NCBI RefSeq assembly: GCF_003971255.1 | Contig: NZ_CP034660.1 | Location: forward strand, 1,364,001 to 1,428,000 | Length of the DNA: 64,000 nucleotides | Reading direction: 5' to 3' | Origin: Colwellia sp. Arc7-635 | GTDB taxonomy: Bacteria > Pseudomonadota > Gammaproteobacteria > Enterobacterales > Alteromonadaceae | In this document: positions 7,901 to 15,261 of the stretch, piece after piece | How the letters are laid out: each line of letters starts with the position of its first letter | Numbering within the stretch: the first letter of the stretch is position 1 | Notes under the pieces: model-generated | Databases searched by the model: none | Told to the model about the DNA's origin: nothing | The model's input: only the letters and a program-made list of their open reading frames with translations | Position numbers and translations under genes: made by a program

Positions 7901-9745
7901 TTAAAAACCACACTGTTTACCTTGGTTTTTCTCTTTTAACCAAGTATGAAGTGGTGCAAAGTAATCAATAATAGCAGTAGCATCCATTTGCTCGTTGCCT
8001 GTTAACACTTTATACGCTTCTTGCCATGGTTTGCTTGAACCCATTTCTAGCATGGTATTTAACGCCGCACCGGCATCTTTGTTGTTATAGATAGAACAAC
8101 GGTGAATAGGATCGGTATTGCCTGAAATTTCACACAAAGCACGATGAAATTCAAATTGTTGAATATGTGCTAAGAAATAACGAGAGTAAGGTACGCCACC
8201 AGGAACATGGTATTTAGCACCCGGATCAAAAGCATCAGCGCCACGATCAACAGGAGCGCTTACACCTTGATACTTTTCACGTAGTTCCCACCAAGCAGTA
8301 TTATAGTTTTCTGGTGTAACTTCACCGGAGTAAACTTTCCAACGCCATTGATCAACCATTAAACCAAAAGGAATAAAGGCTATTTTTTCTAGCGCCATTT
8401 TCATTAATAAACCAATGTCTTTTGACTCATCAGGAATAGTGTCAATTAAACCAATTTCTTTTAAATACTTAGGCGTAACGGATAGGGCGATAGTGTCGCC
8501 AATAGCTTCATGGAAACCGTCGTTAGCGCTGTTTTGATAGTAAACTGGTTGGTTTTGGTAAGCGCGTTGGTAGAAGTTATGACCAAGTTCGTGATGAATA
8601 ACCGAGAATTCTTCACCGGTTTTTTGAATACACATTTTAATGCGAATATCATCTTTTGCATCTAAGTCCCATGCTGACGCGTGACATACTACATCACGAT
8701 CTTCAGGCTTAGTAAATAATGAACGCTGCCAAAATGTCTCTGGTAAGGCGTCAAAACCAAGGGAAGTAAAGAAGCCCTCAGCGCCTTTTACCATTTTAAT
8801 TTCATCGTAGTTATTCACCGCAAGTTGCTGAGTAACATCGTAACCTGGATCCGCATCTTCTGGTGCGACTAAGTCATAAATGTTGCCCCACGATTGTGCC
8901 CACATATTACCTAATAAATGCGCTGGGATCGGTTGGTCTTGTGGTACTTTATCTTCGCCGTAAGTTTCGCCTAATTCAGTGCGAACATAACAATGTAAAT
9001 CGTCATATAATGGTTTAACTTGTCCCCATAAGCGGTCAAGTTCTTTAGCAAATTCATCGGCAGGCATGTCATAGTTAGAGCGCCACATAGCGCCTAAATC
9101 AGGATAACCTAAACCTTGTGCGCCTTCGTTACCAAGCTCTGCTTGACGAATATACAATGGCTTCATTTCTGGACTGATAGTTCTCCAACCTTGCCACATT
9201 TCTAATAGTTCGTCGTAGTCACGCGATGTTGCCATTTTAGCGGTCATCTGACCTAGACTTAAGGTTTCACCGTCTTTAGTGGTGTAATTGCCTTTACCGT
9301 ACATGCTATTTAATTCAGCACCAATTTTTGCTAACTCGGCTGATTTAGCTGAATCTTGTGGTGCAGGCATGACTAAGCTTTGCTTTAAAATATTGAGCTT
9401 GCGACGTTGGTCAGCACTAACATCAACATTGTCAAACTTAGCGGCTTGCATCGCAAATCGAACCCCGGCTTCTGTAGACTTTTGATCGGCAGCAGCGGCA
9501 AGTGCTGATGTATCTTCAGTAATAAAATTCGAGTTTATCCAAGCTGCACGGCTACCTTCAAGGTTTAGCTGCACCATTTCTGTTGCGGTAGTAGCCAAGA
9601 ATTTCTCAGCGTCTTGGGCTGTTAACGCTTTAGTTGCCATGCTTGACGATTTTGCTTCATTTTTTGCAGTGTTGTCACCATTACAAGCACTAAGACTTGC
9701 TGCAACGATAAGCGCGACAGTGGTTAATTTAAATGTTGATTTCAT
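7901..9745 (-). CDS. M2-family (angiotensin-converting-enzyme-like) peptidyl-dipeptidase lipoprotein
   Basis: The product has 614 residues. A lipoprotein signal (VAASLSACNG, lipid-modified Cys21) anchors it to the envelope. The zinc site is intact: HEXXH at residues 385-389 (SVIHHELGHNF) and the third-ligand motif at 412-416 (FHEAIGDT). Further ACE-family features include NMWAQSW at ~280-286 and CSIYNNKDAGAALNTMLEMG near the end. M2 enzymes release C-terminal dipeptides from oligopeptides. The full length is about that of bacterial single-domain ACE homologues. It is monocistronic, consistent with peptide scavenging in a marine heterotroph. Confidence 0.93.
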   Translation of the reverse strand: MKSTFKLTTVALIVAASLSACNGDNTAKNEAKSSSMATKALTAQDAEKFLATTATEMVQLNLEGSRAAWINSNFITEDTSALAAAADQKSTEAGVRFAMQAAKFDNVDVSADQRRKLNILKQSLVMPAPQDSAKSAELAKIGAELNSMYGKGNYTTKDGETLSLGQMTAKMATSRDYDELLEMWQGWRTISPEMKPLYIRQAELGNEGAQGLGYPDLGAMWRSNYDMPADEFAKELDRLWGQVKPLYDDLHCYVRTELGETYGEDKVPQDQPIPAHLLGNMWAQSWGNIYDLVAPEDADPGYDVTQQLAVNNYDEIKMVKGAEGFFTSLGFDALPETFWQRSLFTKPEDRDVVCHASAWDLDAKDDIRIKMCIQKTGEEFSVIHHELGHNFYQRAYQNQPVYYQNSANDGFHEAIGDTIALSVTPKYLKEIGLIDTIPDESKDIGLLMKMALEKIAFIPFGLMVDQWRWKVYSGEVTPENYNTAWWELREKYQGVSAPVDRGADAFDPGAKYHVPGGVPYSRYFLAHIQQFEFHRALCEISGNTDPIHRCSIYNNKDAGAALNTMLEMGSSKPWQEAYKVLTGNEQMDATAIIDYFAPLHTWLKEKNQGKQCGF

Positions 9746-9929
9746 AAGTATCCGTTATTGTTTTTGTTAGCGATAAATGCACGCATTAGTTAACGTAATA
9801 AAAGGTCTTCGATAGTGTAAATTGAGATTGACAGGTTGGCAACAGTATTGACTTTGCTTGCCTCATTTAGATTTACTTGATTAGCCACGTTATTAACGCT
9901 CTAGAATAAAGGGATGACAAATTTTAGAC

Positions 9930-10022
9930 AAAAAAAAGCTCAGCGAAAGGGGTGCTGAGCCATCATATAAATATACTAGGGAAAGTATGAAGTTGCGTTT
10001 CAAAAATCTCCTCATGAAACAC
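9930..10022 (-). ncRNA. Putative small RNA, array copy 1
   Basis: Predicted transcript of about 93 nt on the minus strand. It starts about 7 nt after a -10 element (TACTAT on minus, 10029-10034) and ends at an intrinsic terminator: stem GCTCAGC (minus, from 10s of 9954-9960) pairing with 9938-9944, then eight T residues (9930-9937). The upstream box at 10055-10082 is shared with copies 2-4. This is the most diverged body; the 'CCCTAG' segment (complement of 9972-9982) is still recognisable. No ORF of note. Expression is inferred from promoter and terminator only. Confidence 0.6.
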
Positions 10023-10028
10023 ATAGAT

Positions 10029-10082
10029 ATAGTAGCTAGCTTCGCTGTTTTTAACTGTCATTATTCTGTAACAGTTTGTAAT
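10029..10082 (-). promoter_or_regulatory. Promoter and conserved activator-type box of sRNA copy 1
   Basis: The 28-bp box at 10055-10082 reads, on plus, CTGTCATTATTCTGTAACAG followed by TTTGTAAT. Three TGT(A/C)A half-sites recur at 10-11 bp steps, as in OmpR/PhoB-family response-regulator sites. Exactly 20 bp separate the box from the -10 (TACTAT, minus). The -35 position is poor (CAGTTA), suggesting activator dependence. Confidence 0.55.
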
Positions 10083-10137
10083 CTTTTAATGGTGATTTTA
10101 TGAAAAGTAGCGTGGAATAAATAGTAGAAAAAAGAAC

Positions 10138-10247
10138 AAAAAAAAGCTCAACAAAAAGTGTTGAGCTATAAAAGGAAACTTGTATTCTAGGGAGGATAAC
10201 AAAGTCGCTGTTCAAATAAACTGTCAAAACATGTTCGTTGAAAAGTT
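10138..10247 (-). ncRNA. Putative small RNA, array copy 2
   Basis: Predicted 110-nt minus-strand transcript ending in an 8-bp terminator stem (10146-10153 with 10159-10166) and eight T residues (10138-10145). The body shares with copy 3 the blocks CAACTTTTCAACG, TTATTTGAACAG and, on minus, GACTTTGTTATCCTCCCTAG. That last block contains a CCUCCC stretch able to pair with Shine-Dalgarno sequences. No significant ORF. See the finding on the whole array. Confidence 0.65.
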
Positions 10248-10253
10248 GATAGA

Positions 10254-10307
10254 ATAATAGAATGATTAGTTGTTTTTTACTGTCTTTATTCGGTAAAAGT
10301 TTGTAAT
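10254..10307 (-). promoter_or_regulatory. Promoter and conserved box of sRNA copy 2
   Basis: Box at 10280-10307 (plus: CTGTCTTTATTCGGTAAAAG then TTTGTAAT). The -10 element TATTAT (minus; 10254-10259) is exactly 20 bp from the box. The -35 position reads CAGTAA, far from consensus. Confidence 0.55.
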
Positions 10308-10373
10308 GATAATATCAACGTGACAAACATTATGCTCATTTATCCCGTTAACTCACATCACTAAATTTTTGAC

Positions 10374-10484
10374 AAAAAAAAGCCCAACCATAAACGTTGA
10401 GCTGATAAGAAATTTTGTATTCTAGAGAGCATAACAAAGTCACTGTTCAAATAAGCTGTTGGAAACATTAGCCGTTGAAAAGTT
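10374..10484 (-). ncRNA. Putative small RNA, array copy 3
   Basis: Predicted 111-nt minus-strand transcript with a terminator stem (10382-10388 with 10396-10402, one G-U pair) and eight T residues (10374-10381). The body is closest to copy 2: both carry CAACTTTTCAACG-like, TTATTTGAACAG and GACTTTGTTATGCTCTCTAG blocks. No ORF of note. Confidence 0.65.
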
Positions 10485-10490
10485 AAGCTA

Positions 10491-10544
10491 ATAATAGTTC
10501 GACAGCTTGTTTTTTACTGTATTGATTTAGTAATAATTTGTAAT
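10491..10544 (-). promoter_or_regulatory. Promoter and conserved box of sRNA copy 3
   Basis: Box at 10517-10544 (plus: CTGTATTGATTTAGTAATAA then TTTGTAAT). The -10 TATTAT (minus; 10491-10496) is again exactly 20 bp away. The -35 position is CAGTAA. Confidence 0.55.
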
Positions 10545-10763
10545 TATAAGAAGCGTGTTATTTGTTGTACTAAACAAAACTGTTGGTTATTGTTATCAGC
10601 TTTTACTCTGCAAAATAATGGCGTGAGTAAGTCATTTATTTCGGCTATTTCTCTTGATGATTTCTTTAAGTGTTGCTTTAAGTTCCAGTGCTAAATTTAT
10701 CATGGAGGGAGGAGCGGTTATGGAATTAATATTAGGTATTAATCTTAGGTATTAATTTTAGGC
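10545..10763. other. Spacer between sRNA copies 3 and 4
   Basis: About 220 bases, longer than the spacers between the other copies. No clear additional copy, box or terminator was found; a decayed copy cannot be excluded. Confidence 0.4.
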
Positions 10764-10857
10764 AAAAAAAAGCTCAACAATAAGCGTTGAGCCGTTAAAT
10801 TATTCTATAGGGAGAACATAACAAAATCACTATTTAAACATCGCTTGTTTAAAAGAT
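10764..10857 (-). ncRNA. Putative small RNA, array copy 4
   Basis: Predicted 94-nt minus-strand transcript with a terminator stem (10772-10778 with 10786-10792) and eight T residues (10764-10771). The body contains TTTTGTTATGTTCTCCCTAT (minus), the counterpart of the Shine-Dalgarno-like complementary block in copies 2 and 3. It also has an inverted repeat TTTAAAC/GTTTAAA (10833-10839 and 10847-10853) that would fold near the 5' end. It is the promoter-proximal copy nearest to psrA, which is transcribed divergently. Confidence 0.62.
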
Positions 10858-10863
10858 GCAGTG

Positions 10864-10917
10864 ATCATAACTATTTGTTGTGTTTATTACTGTACTGATC
10901 CGGTTACAGTTTGTAAT
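10864..10917 (-). promoter_or_regulatory. Promoter and conserved box of sRNA copy 4
   Basis: Box at 10890-10917 (plus: CTGTACTGATCCGGTTACAG then TTTGTAAT). The -10 TATGAT (minus; 10864-10869) is exactly 20 bp from the box, as in the other three copies. Confidence 0.55.
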
Positions 10918-10993
10918 GTAAGTAGGCCTGATAGGCTTCTGTTTAATATTACATCAATTTTGTCTTTTTATAGCTTGCTCCCTGTTGCGTTAT

Positions 10994-11011
10994 TTTAAAC
11001 GCTTGTTTAAA
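10994..11011. promoter_or_regulatory. Candidate PsrA operator
   Basis: TTTAAACGCTTGTTTAAA: 7-bp arms TTTAAAC/GTTTAAA around a 4-bp spacer, 50 bp before the psrA start. It resembles the AAAC...GTTT inverted repeats known for PsrA autoregulation (family knowledge). Confidence 0.55.
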
Positions 11012-11061
11012 CTGCTTGTATTAATTTCATACTTAAACTAGAAATACGGCGCAATCTACCT

Positions 11062-11688
11062 ATGAGTACGAAGAATAAAATATTAGATTCAGCAGAGAAC
11101 TTATTTGCAGATAAAGGTTTTAATGGAACGTCTTTACGTGAAATAACCAGTCAAGCAGAAGTGAATCTTGCAGCAGTCAATTATCATTTTGGTTCGAAGA
11201 AAGAACTCATTAAGGCGGTTATGTCGCGCTACATGAATGAGTTATCTCCACGTTTAGAAGTGGCTTTGATCGAAGTGTGTAATGACGATGCACCGAGTTT
11301 AACGGATGTGTTTTCTGCTTTTATTGACCCATTACTATCATTAAACGAGTTTAAAGATAACGGAACGAGTAACTTTTTACAGCTTTTAGGTCGAGGCTAT
11401 ACCGATAGCCAAGGCTTTTTACGCTGGTTTTTAACGACACAGTATCCAGGTGTTATTGATAACTTCGTTTTAGCGGTACAAAAAGCTTATCCAGAGTTGG
11501 GTGCTGAAGAAATGTTTTGGCGTCTTCATTTTACCATGGGGACCGTGGTATTTACCATGTCATCGAGCGATGCTTTAATTGATATTGCTAAGAGTGATTT
11601 TGAGCGTGATTTACAAATATCGGATGTTATCCGTAACGTTATCCCTTATGTTGCTGCAGGTGTTGGTGCGCCAATGCCTAAACTATAA
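11062..11688 (+). CDS. psrA: TetR-family regulator, probable PsrA (fatty-acid-degradation repressor)
   Basis: The product has 208 residues. The N-terminal TetR helix-turn-helix spans residues ~5-50 (ILDSAENLFADKGFNGTSLR, then AAVNYHFGSKKELIKAVMSR). The remainder matches the ligand-binding half of Pseudomonas PsrA from memory, e.g. NFLQLLGRGYTDSQG, MFWRLHFTMGTVVFTMSS and VIPYVAAG. In gammaproteobacteria PsrA represses beta-oxidation genes and is released by long-chain fatty acids. A TTTAAAC-N4-GTTTAAA operator stands upstream, suggesting autoregulation. A separate fadR is also present in the window, so two fatty-acid regulators coexist. The next gene is nagZ, 263 bp downstream. Confidence 0.8.
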   Translation: MSTKNKILDSAENLFADKGFNGTSLREITSQAEVNLAAVNYHFGSKKELIKAVMSRYMNELSPRLEVALIEVCNDDAPSLTDVFSAFIDPLLSLNEFKDNGTSNFLQLLGRGYTDSQGFLRWFLTTQYPGVIDNFVLAVQKAYPELGAEEMFWRLHFTMGTVVFTMSSSDALIDIAKSDFERDLQISDVIRNVIPYVAAGVGAPMPKL

Positions 11689-11951
11689 GCTAAAACTTTA
11701 ATTGTCCCAAAAGCTATCTTCTACACGTACTCATTTAGATAAATAGAGTTAGATGAATAGATCTAAATAAAGTCAGTAGGATAACTCTCATTGCGAGAAT
11801 GTTTGAATAAGTGAGAGGGAATCTCTTCAAAGGTTTAAATGATTACCCTCAATAGTCTAAATATAGTGTAATTCCGGTAAGTGACTTTGTTTATTTGCGT
11901 TATTTAGGTAGAGTAGCAATATTCTAAGTCTTAACGTTTTAAAGTGTTGTT

Positions 11952-12971
11952 ATGGGTCCAGTCATGCTTGATGTGCAAGGCACATCATTGTCTCAAGAAG
12001 ATAAAGAAATTATTCAACATCCACTGGTTGGTGGATTAATTTTCTTTACCAGAAACTATCAATCACCAGAACAAATTGCGGATTTAAGTCAGCAAATTCG
12101 TATTGCGGCCAATAAGCCAATGCTATTAGCTGTCGACCATGAAGGTGGACGGGTACAGCGCTTTCGCGATGGCTTTTCTTTGATCCCTGCGATGGCAAGC
12201 TTATGGCAAATGGCCGATCAGAACCTTAGCGTAGCAAAAGAGCTAGCTAAGCAATGTGCAATATTAATGGCACTTGAAGTACAAGCGGTTGGTATTGATA
12301 TTAGTTTTGCCCCAGTACTTGATATTAATAATATCAGCGATGTTATTGGCGATAGATCTTTTCATCAACAACCTGATTATGTTACTGAGTTAGCAGAAGC
12401 TTTTGTTAGCGGTTTGCATCAAGTTGGTATGAAAGCCACAGGTAAACATTTTCCGGGTCATGGTAGCGTTAAAGCAGATTCGCATATCGATCTGCCTATT
12501 GATACCCGTTCAAGAGCGGATATTTTTCAGCAAGACTTAATTCCTTTCAAGCAACTTATTGCAAAAGCTAAAGTTGACGCACTTATGCCTGCACATGTCA
12601 TTTTTCCTGATGTAGACAGCCAAGCCGTTGGTTTCTCTCGTTATTGGTTACAAAATATTTTACGTGAACAATTAGGCTTTAATGGTGTGATCTTCAGTGA
12701 TGACCTATCAATGGAAGGTGCGGCAAGTGTTGGAGGCTATATTGAGCGTGCAGAGGCGGCACAAAGTGCTGGTTGTGACATGTTACTGCTTTGCAATAAT
12801 CGCCAAGGTTGTATTGAAGTGCTTGATGGTGCCAATATTGTCAGCGATAAAGCTAGTGCTGAACGCTTGACTAAATTATTGAAAAATCCGAGTCTTCCTG
12901 AGGCATGGTCTACACGTAATGAAAATGCGTTATGGCAAAGTTCGACTCAATTTATTAATCGCTATCGCTAA
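11952..12971 (+). CDS. nagZ: Beta-N-acetylhexosaminidase NagZ (GH3)
   Basis: The product has 339 residues, the normal length for gammaproteobacterial NagZ. This cytoplasmic enzyme removes GlcNAc from 1,6-anhydro-MurNAc peptides during cell-wall recycling. The GH3 fold is complete: GGLIFFTRNYQSPEQ (~27-41), VDHEGGRVQR (61-70), KHFPGHGSVKADSH (165-178, the catalytic loop with the Asp/His pair), and FSDDLSMEGA (248-257) with the nucleophilic Asp. No signal peptide, as expected for a cytoplasmic enzyme. The ATG at 11952 begins MGPVMLDVQG, a standard NagZ start. No ampG or amiD neighbour here. Confidence 0.95.
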   Translation: MGPVMLDVQGTSLSQEDKEIIQHPLVGGLIFFTRNYQSPEQIADLSQQIRIAANKPMLLAVDHEGGRVQRFRDGFSLIPAMASLWQMADQNLSVAKELAKQCAILMALEVQAVGIDISFAPVLDINNISDVIGDRSFHQQPDYVTELAEAFVSGLHQVGMKATGKHFPGHGSVKADSHIDLPIDTRSRADIFQQDLIPFKQLIAKAKVDALMPAHVIFPDVDSQAVGFSRYWLQNILREQLGFNGVIFSDDLSMEGAASVGGYIERAEAAQSAGCDMLLLCNNRQGCIEVLDGANIVSDKASAERLTKLLKNPSLPEAWSTRNENALWQSSTQFINRYR

Positions 12972-13072
12972 TAAATAGTGAAAACAGTTTTAAAAGGTAA
13001 GGCTCTGAACTCTAAATAGTACGCCGTAAAAACAATAAAATAACAAAAATAATAAAAATACTGGACGAATTT

Positions 13073-14449
13073 ATGACGTTATCTAAATCCCTATTTATTC
13101 CACTAGCACCTGTTATTGCAATAATATTTCATTTCGTATTACAAGCTGTTGGCTTGGAAAGCAAAGCTTCTATCGCAGCGGCTATTACTTTACTAACTGT
13201 GATTTGGTGGGTAACTGAAGCGTTGCCTATTCCTGCTACGTCATTAGTTCCTTTTGCTTTATTACCTCTGTTTGGCATTGTAGATCATAAAATTGTCGCA
13301 TCATCGCTAGGTAGTCACGTAATTTTGCTTTTAATGGGGGCATTTATGCTTTCCAAAGCCATTGAAAAAAGTGCTGCTCATGAACGGTTAGCTGTTTATA
13401 TGGTGAAATTGGTTGGAGTCAGCAGCGGTAGGCGCATGGTGCTTGGTTTCATGATTGCCAGTGCATTTTTAAGTATGTGGATATCAAATACCGCGACAAC
13501 CTTAATTATGCTCCCCATTGCCTTAGCTATTCTCAAGCATATTGATAACCAAAAACTTAAGGTCGCTCTCATTTTAGGTATTGCTTATGCAGCAAGTGTT
13601 GGCGGTGTAGGAACACCTATTGGTACGCCACCTAATGTAATTTTTATGGGCATTTATGAAGAACAAACGGGTGTTGAATTTGGCTTTCTAGAGTGGATGA
13701 AAATAGGCGTACCTATTGTTGTTCTAGCTATTCCAATTATTGCTTTTTGGTTAACTCGAAACGTTAAACTCGAACAAGAAATACATTTGCCTGTACTCGG
13801 GCCATGGCGCGTGGAAGAAAAGCGTACTTTATGGGTCTTCGGTTTGACTGCATTGGCATGGATAACACGTCAAGAACCTTTTGGAGGTTGGAGTGGTGCT
13901 CTAGACGTTGAGATAGCCGGTGATAGTACGGTCGCTTTATTTGCCGTTGTATTAATGTTTATTATACCCAATGGCAAAGGTTCACGTTTGTTAGATTGGG
14001 ACAGCGCCAAAACTATTCCTTGGGGCATGTTGTTACTCTTTGCTGGCGGTATCGCCTTAGCCAAAGGCTTTGTTGCTTCTGGTTTAAGTGATTTATTAGG
14101 GCAATGGTTAGCGACTTTTGCTGACTTACCCGCAATTATCATGATACTGACGATTTGTTTAGTTGTTACTTACCTGACAGAAATAACCAGTAATACCGCA
14201 ACAGCCACCTTATTTATGCCCATTTTAGCCGCAGCCGCTATCGCCTCTGGTTATGACCCTAAAGTACTCATGGTGCCAGCGGCAATATGCGCAAGTTGTG
14301 CTTTTATGCTGCCAGTAGCTACGGCGCCTAATGCGATTGCTTATGGTACTGGTGAACTTGAAATTAAAGATATGGTGCGGGAAGGGGCTGCGCTGAGCTT
14401 TATTATTGCTTGTTTAGTTGGAATAACGTGTTATTTGTTATTGCTCTAA
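13073..14449 (+). CDS. DASS-family (SLC13) sodium/dicarboxylate symporter
   Basis: The product has 458 residues with about 11-13 membrane segments. Two internal Ser-Asn-Thr signature motifs characterise the divalent anion:sodium symporter family: MWISNTATTLIMLPIALAIL (~residues 135-154) and EITSNTATATLFMPILAA (~367-384). Also present are VGGVGTPIGTPPNVIF (~181-196) and LPVATAPNAIAYGTG (~413-427). These proteins import succinate, malate or related anions with Na+, which fits a marine organism. Exact substrate is not determinable. It is 100 bp after nagZ and may share its transcript. Confidence 0.88.
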   Translation: MTLSKSLFIPLAPVIAIIFHFVLQAVGLESKASIAAAITLLTVIWWVTEALPIPATSLVPFALLPLFGIVDHKIVASSLGSHVILLLMGAFMLSKAIEKSAAHERLAVYMVKLVGVSSGRRMVLGFMIASAFLSMWISNTATTLIMLPIALAILKHIDNQKLKVALILGIAYAASVGGVGTPIGTPPNVIFMGIYEEQTGVEFGFLEWMKIGVPIVVLAIPIIAFWLTRNVKLEQEIHLPVLGPWRVEEKRTLWVFGLTALAWITRQEPFGGWSGALDVEIAGDSTVALFAVVLMFIIPNGKGSRLLDWDSAKTIPWGMLLLFAGGIALAKGFVASGLSDLLGQWLATFADLPAIIMILTICLVVTYLTEITSNTATATLFMPILAAAAIASGYDPKVLMVPAAICASCAFMLPVATAPNAIAYGTGELEIKDMVREGAALSFIIACLVGITCYLLLL

Positions 14450-14540
14450 CTTCAATACTGTTAGAGCTCTATCTTCGTTCTGTTTTGGTCAACTCTGCGC
14501 TTGACTGCAAATAGCTTAGATAGAAATTAACTGCTGATAT

Positions 14541-14585
14541 TACGTGTGTATAATCTCGATTAAAGCCAAGATTTATACACACGTA
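14541..14585. repeat. Long near-perfect hairpin between the DASS transporter and dsbB
   Basis: TACGTGTGTATAATCT (14541-14556) faces AGATTTATACACACGTA (14569-14585), a 16-17-bp inverted repeat with one unpaired base. It lies 90 bp after the DASS stop and 40 bp after the end of the minus-strand dsbB frame, so it may terminate one or both. Confidence 0.5.
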
Positions 14586-14625
14586 AACTAATCTTATACA
14601 CGCGTAAGCTAATTGATATAGACGA

Positions 14626-15143
14626 TTAAAGCATTTTCTCTTTTAGTAAACGTGCCAATAAAACAACAACAAATGCTACGCTGTAAACTCCAAATATAGC
14701 CAGCATAACTTGTGGCATTGTAAAGCCTAGAAATTGCCATTTTATATCTCCACAATCCCCGTTGCTTCAAATAAAGCAGGTAACCATTGATGTAATGGTG
14801 CCCATGTAGGGAAGTTGGGGATGAACTCACAACTGAATAGAAATGACATAGTTGAAGATTGCATATCAACATGCTCTAACGCAATGATGAAGCCCCAAAT
14901 AGCCCCTGTCGCCCATAAACCGTAAGCGGTGATACGCAATAAAATAAACTGACAACCTAATGCACCAATAACACCAGCAACAAATATTGCCCATATTGCT
15001 GTACGTTGATAAATACACATAATGCAGGGTTCAAGTCCCATTACATATTGAAAATACAATGCGATTAATTCAAAACACAAGGCACTCGCTGCGAGTAACT
15101 GCCAAGCGCGTTGATTTAAAGATAATTGACTTAAAAAATTCAC
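14626..15143 (-). pseudogene. dsbB: Disulfide bond formation protein B, frameshifted as read
   Basis: DsbB is the inner-membrane enzyme that reoxidises DsbA using quinone. The frame from ATG 15143 gives four-helix DsbB features: CIMC at residues 40-43 (ECxxC-type active pair) and Cys105 in the second periplasmic loop. It then runs into a stop at 14742 after EATGIVEI. Reading one base over, the sequence continues perfectly as [20 protein letters not shown] and ends ARLLKEKML at 14626, the typical DsbB C-terminus with the last catalytic Cys (131). The lesion is one G missing from the run at 14757-14760 (CCCC on plus). Without it the product would have 172 residues. The truncated form lacks Cys131 and the last helix, so it should be inactive; a sequencing error is equally possible. 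nhaB lies upstream, a known pairing. Confidence 0.88.
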
Positions 15144-15199
15144 GAAATGTCACCTATGACTGGGTTTTTAGACGGTTTTATGCATGCTAACAATAATCA

Positions 15200-15222
15200 A
15201 AAAGCGCCACAAGGGCGCTTTT
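15200..15222. terminator. Terminator between nhaB and dsbB
   Basis: Stem AAAAGCGCC (15200-15208) / GGCGCTTTT (15214-15222) with a 5-base loop, 40 bases after the nhaB stop. It would also work on the opposite strand. dsbB therefore probably has its own promoter. Confidence 0.75.
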
Positions 15223-15261
15223 GTTAGATTTTATATCAGCTTGCCACTAATAAAAATATGA

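Noticed and set aside
10801-10860. TTTAAAC/GTTTAAA inverted repeat in sRNA copy 4 as a second PsrA operator
   Set aside because: Its 7-base spacer differs from the upstream site and it lies within the predicted RNA, where it more simply forms a stem.
14609-14872. 87-codon minus-strand frame overlapping the end of dsbB
   Set aside because: It is a third frame; the true DsbB C-terminus is in another frame and ends at 14626.
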